DNA of 64,000 nt. Source: Gymnorhina tibicen. Lineage: Eukaryota > Chordata > Aves > Passeriformes > Artamidae. The stretch lies in contig VXAZ01001836.1 in the NCBI GenBank assembly GCA_013399875.1, positions 1,488,001-1,552,000 on the forward strand, given 5' to 3'. This document shows positions 63,001 through 64,000 of the stretch, piece by piece (the stretch's first letter is position 1; each line of letters starts with the position of its first letter). The translations under genes were made by a program, and so were the position numbers. The notes beneath the pieces were generated by a model. That model made no database searches. It had not been told where the DNA came from and saw nothing but the letters and a program-made list of their open reading frames with translations.

Positions 63001-64000
63001 ACTTACTTTGTATTCAAATGAAAAAGAGAAATAAAGTTTAAAATTTTGACGACTTTATTTATTGTGCATTTTTTTTTCCAAAACTAAATTGTGCAAATCC
63101 TTACATGGTGTGTTGGATGTGGACATTACCCATTTCATTTTCAGAGTAAAACATCAATGTAAAGATCACAAACAGTAAAATTGTTCAGACTTGGAAATGC
63201 TATTAAACTTTACTTACTGTGTTAACATTGTAAAATGAAGCTGTCCCTCTGCCCCACGCCATTAGAGCAATGGATATATTTTCAGAATTATGCCCATATT
63301 CTAATTCAACTTAGGAGAATCATGGTAGAGAAAAGCCCTGAGAAGTCTCCTCCTGCCTCACTTTGCCACGTCCAAAGCATTCCATAAGTGCAAGAAAAAT
63401 GAAGCCCCGCGAGCGTAGCTTGCACAACACTTAATTGGATCCAGTCACTACTGTAGCAACAGTCACAGATAGGGCTGAAACTGAATCTTTAGCTAATCTT
63501 CCCGTGGTAACAAAGTCTATAAAGAGTAGGTAGGCAGGCTTCGTATTGTATGCCACAAATACACAAGCACAAGTATGGCATAAAGCTGGGTGTTTCCAGG
63601 AGAATTTCATTTGAAAGCAAAACCCCTACAGAAAGCCTGTTAGGAAGAAACCCTGAGAAAACACTTAAGAGCCACAGTCTTCCCTCTGCCAAAAATGCTG
63701 TTAAGAAATATTGCCTCGAAATCAAAAATTGTGCTGAATGAGCAAAGAAGTGGTCAAAGAAAAAAAAGCAGATGATGCAGGAAACATCTTCCATCCCCCC
63801 TTGATGCTCACACAGACACACACACATATGCAGGCTGCTCCCTCTTGCAAGAGTTATGGATTCCTGACTATAAATGTCAAGTAAGGTTCCACATGATAAC
63901 CCTGCCTACTCTCCATCTTGACAGACTGCACAAGTTCAAAAAGTTGTAATTTACTCCTCTTTGTACCATGATGAGCAAGTCTGTCCATTAAAACAATTAT
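60007..64000. other. Intergenic, nothing recognised
   Basis: Low-GC sequence to the window end. It has an AT-rich patch near 60.74-60.78 kb and a short CA repeat at 63809-63828. I looked for terminal exons of PRKN, the expected neighbour from human gene order, and saw none. A 119-codon plus-strand frame at 60048-60407 has no recognisable domain. Confidence 0.5.

Overview
This window is vertebrate nuclear DNA, almost certainly from a bird. It is intron-rich and gene-poor, carries several CR1 LINE tails (some ending in the avian-type octamer ATTCTGTG), and contains solo LTRs of bird endogenous-retrovirus families. There is no bacterial-style gene organisation. Nearly all open frames of 60-130 codons look like chance frames.

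One gene can be identified: the 5' part of AGPAT4, on the minus strand. AGPAT4 is 1-acylglycerol-3-phosphate O-acyltransferase 4 (LPAAT-delta). Its CpG-island promoter and a probable non-coding first exon lie at about 37.6-38.6 kb, with a strong donor (CAG|GTACGT) at 38109/38108. A 14.6-kb intron follows. The first coding exon, at 23465-23235, has an acceptor, a strong-context ATG at 23412, 59 codons of the hydrophobic N-terminus and a phase-1 donor. From 23234 leftwards to base 1 the window is the next intron; I found no further AGPAT4 exon, so exon 3 onwards should lie left of the window. The promoter is interrupted by a 179-base assembly gap (37851-38029).

Layout: 1-23234 is AGPAT4 intron with a short CR1 tip (2.5 kb), a 5'-truncated LTR (5.5-6.15 kb) and a CR1 tail (20.8-21.3 kb). 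23235-23465 is the coding exon. 23466-38108 is intron 1 with a CR1 tail (27.3-27.8 kb) and a nearly complete solo LTR (28.1-29.1 kb). About 37.64-38.60 kb is the CpG island. From 38.6 to 64 kb is apparent intergenic DNA with an LTR fragment (39.0 kb), a minus-strand CR1 tail (45.4-46.0 kb), a probable minus-strand LTR next to a GA microsatellite (48.9-49.4 kb) and two related plus-strand solo LTRs (54.1-54.95 kb and 59.4-60.0 kb). All five recognised elements inside AGPAT4 are antisense to the gene.

No undescribed biological system is visible. The observations most worth checking are the AGPAT4 exon and promoter assignment, and a 150-bp near-perfect duplication on both sides of a single N at 54670, which looks like an assembly artefact.
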